From Quadrisphaera sp. (lineage in GTDB: Bacteria; Actinomycetota; Actinomycetes; Actinomycetales; Quadrisphaeraceae), in contig JARIBR010000253.1 of the NCBI GenBank assembly GCA_029258695.1, positions 1-8,473 of the forward strand: DNA of 8,473 nt, written 5' to 3'. Under the pieces are notes generated by a model. It saw only the letters and a list, made by a program, of their open reading frames with translations. It was not told the DNA's origin and did not search any database. The translations under genes and the position numbers were made by a program. This document shows positions 7,198 to 8,473 of the stretch, piece by piece. Every line of letters starts with the position of its first letter. Position 1 is the first letter of the stretch.

Positions 7198-8355
7198 ATG
7201 GCCAGCAAGCCCGCGTCCACCATCGACACCGTCGTCAACCTCTGCAAGCGCCGGGGGTTCGTCTTCCCCGCCGGTGAGATCTACGGCGGCACCCGCTCCG
7301 CCTGGGACTACGGGCCGCTGGGGGTGGAGCTGAAGGAAAACATCAAGCGTCAGTGGTGGCGCTCCGTGGTCACCTCGCGCGACGACGTGGTCGGCCTGGA
7401 CTCCTCGGTCATCCTGCCCCGCCAGGTGTGGGTGTCCTCCGGCCACGTGGGGGTGTTCACCGACCCGCTGACGGAGTGCCAGAGCTGCCACCGGCGCTTT
7501 CGCGCCGACCACCTCGCGGAGGAGTTCGCCGACCGCAAGGGCCGGGCTCCGAAGGACGTGCTCGTCGAGGTCGCCTGCCCCCACTGCGGCACCCGTGGGG
7601 AGTGGACGGAGCCCAAGGACTTCAACATGATGCTGAAGACCTACCTGGGCCCGGTGGAGGACGAGTCCGGGATGCACTACCTCCGCCCGGAGACCGCCCA
7701 GGGGATCTTCGTGAACTTCGCGAACGTGATGGGCTCGGCCCGCAAGAAGCCGCCGTTCGGCATCGGGCAGATCGGGAAGTCCTTCCGCAACGAGATCACC
7801 CCGGGGAACTTCATCTTCCGCACGCGGGAGTTCGAGCAGATGGAGATGGAGTTCTTCGTCGAGCCCGGCACCGATGAGACCTGGCACCAGTACTGGATCG
7901 ACGAGCGGACCGCCTGGTACACGGACCTGGGCATCGACCCGGAGAACCTGCGGCACTACGAGCACCCGAAGGAGAAGCTGTCCCACTACTCGACGCGCAC
8001 CGTCGACATCGAGTACCGGTTCGGTTTCACCGGCTCCGAGTGGGGCGAGCTGGAGGGCGTCGCCAACCGCACCGACTTCGACCTGACCACGCACTCCGAG
8101 CACTCGGGCACCGACCTGTCCTACTTCGACCAGGCCACCAACGAGCGGTGGACGCCCTACGTCATCGAGCCGGCCGCCGGGCTGACCCGATCGTTGATGG
8201 CTTTCCTGGTCGAGGCCTACCGCGAGGACGAGGCGCCCAACGCCAAGGGGGGCGTGGACACCCGCACCCTGCTGGCCCTGGACCCGCGGCTGGCCCCGGT
8301 CAAGGCCGCCGTCCTCCCGCTGTCCCGCAACGCCGATCTCTCGCCCAAGGCCTAG
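7198..8355 (+). CDS. glyS: Glycyl-tRNA synthetase, cut short by an in-frame TAG
   Basis: GlyRS (class II, dimeric alpha2 type) charges tRNA-Gly. From ATG 7198 the frame gives 385 residues, against about 460 for a full enzyme. Seen in order: the N-terminal [31 protein letters not shown]; a zinc-type insertion with CQSC and CPHC pairs; motif 2, with [26 protein letters not shown]; and motif 3, with [15 protein letters not shown]. The catalytic domain is therefore complete. The TAG at 8353-8355 follows [13 protein letters not shown], at the start of the anticodon-binding domain, where homologues have Arg (SPKARDLAAELR). The frame then continues open to the window end with conserved sequence. As GlyRS is essential, either the TAG is an assembly or sequencing error near a contig end, or this copy is broken or needs readthrough. 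The identification itself is secure. Confidence 0.9.
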   Translation: MASKPASTIDTVVNLCKRRGFVFPAGEIYGGTRSAWDYGPLGVELKENIKRQWWRSVVTSRDDVVGLDSSVILPRQVWVSSGHVGVFTDPLTECQSCHRRFRADHLAEEFADRKGRAPKDVLVEVACPHCGTRGEWTEPKDFNMMLKTYLGPVEDESGMHYLRPETAQGIFVNFANVMGSARKKPPFGIGQIGKSFRNEITPGNFIFRTREFEQMEMEFFVEPGTDETWHQYWIDERTAWYTDLGIDPENLRHYEHPKEKLSHYSTRTVDIEYRFGFTGSEWGELEGVANRTDFDLTTHSEHSGTDLSYFDQATNERWTPYVIEPAAGLTRSLMAFLVEAYREDEAPNAKGGVDTRTLLALDPRLAPVKAAVLPLSRNADLSPKA

Positions 8356-8473
8356 GATCTGGCTGCGGAGTTGCGCCAGAACTGGAGCGTCGACTTCGAC
8401 GACTCCGGCGCCATCGGCCGTCGCTACCGTCGTCAGGACGAGATCGGTACGCCGTTCTGTGTCACCGTGGACT
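8356..8473 (+). pseudogene. glyS: glyS continuation after the TAG: start of the anticodon-binding domain
   Basis: In the same frame as glyS, 39 codons read [35 protein letters not shown] and VTVD, a near-perfect match to the GlyRS anticodon-binding domain core ([20 protein letters not shown]). No second stop or frameshift occurs before the window ends. Conservation of this stretch shows that the TAG is either very recent, read through, or an error. Seven of the 39 codons end in T (for example CGT three times, GGT, TGT), clearly more than in the preceding part of glyS. Confidence 0.8.

Noticed and set aside
6010..8103. Open frame of 697 codons on the minus strand across VKOR, the repeats and glyS
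   Set aside because: It runs opposite three well-supported genes or signals and shows low-complexity composition with no recognisable domain.
8353..8355. Programmed pyrrolysine or other recoding at the TAG
   Set aside because: GlyRS is not known to contain pyrrolysine, homologues have an ordinary Arg here, and no recoding signal is recognisable; an error or a recent mutation is simpler.

Overview
The window is a very GC-rich stretch with strong G/C bias at third codon positions, GTG starts, GTGA stop/start overlaps and TANNNT-type -10 boxes placed directly in front of start codons. The encoded proteins are most like those of Actinomycetes. The partial era, followed by leuA, recO and uppS and then glyS, matches the era-recO-uppS-glyS neighbourhood known from mycobacteria and streptomycetes. 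I cannot name the genus from sequence alone. Both ends cut genes: era lacks its N-terminus and glyS lacks its C-terminus.

Layout. (1) 2-3954, plus strand: the end of era (GTPase for 30S maturation), a 16-codon Leu-containing leader peptide with a probable leucine attenuator, leuA (2-isopropylmalate synthase), recO (recombination mediator) and uppS (cis-prenyl diphosphate synthase for the lipid carrier of wall synthesis). uppS overlaps recO by four bases. (2) 3962-4001: a perfect 40-nt palindrome between convergent genes, a bidirectional terminator. (3) 4017-5368, minus strand: an HU nucleoid protein and a CDF-family metal exporter. (4) 5474-6981, plus strand: a membrane-anchored DsbA-like thioredoxin protein and a VKOR-type membrane oxidoreductase, overlapping by four bases, which together form an extracytoplasmic disulfide-forming pair. 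(5) 6982-7197: an intergenic region holding three 24-nt palindromes separated by two nearly identical 17-nt spacers, then the glyS promoter. (6) 7198 to the end: glyS, interrupted by an in-frame TAG at 8353-8355, although the reading frame after it still encodes conserved glycyl-tRNA synthetase sequence.

Most of the window is ordinary housekeeping DNA. The points that merit a second look are the leuA leader with its mutually exclusive hairpins, two apparently leaderless promoters with identical geometry, the tandem palindrome array, and the amber codon in glyS with a local change in codon usage. I see no phage, insertion sequence, CRISPR array, tRNA or rRNA gene, and nothing that amounts to a clearly new multi-gene system.
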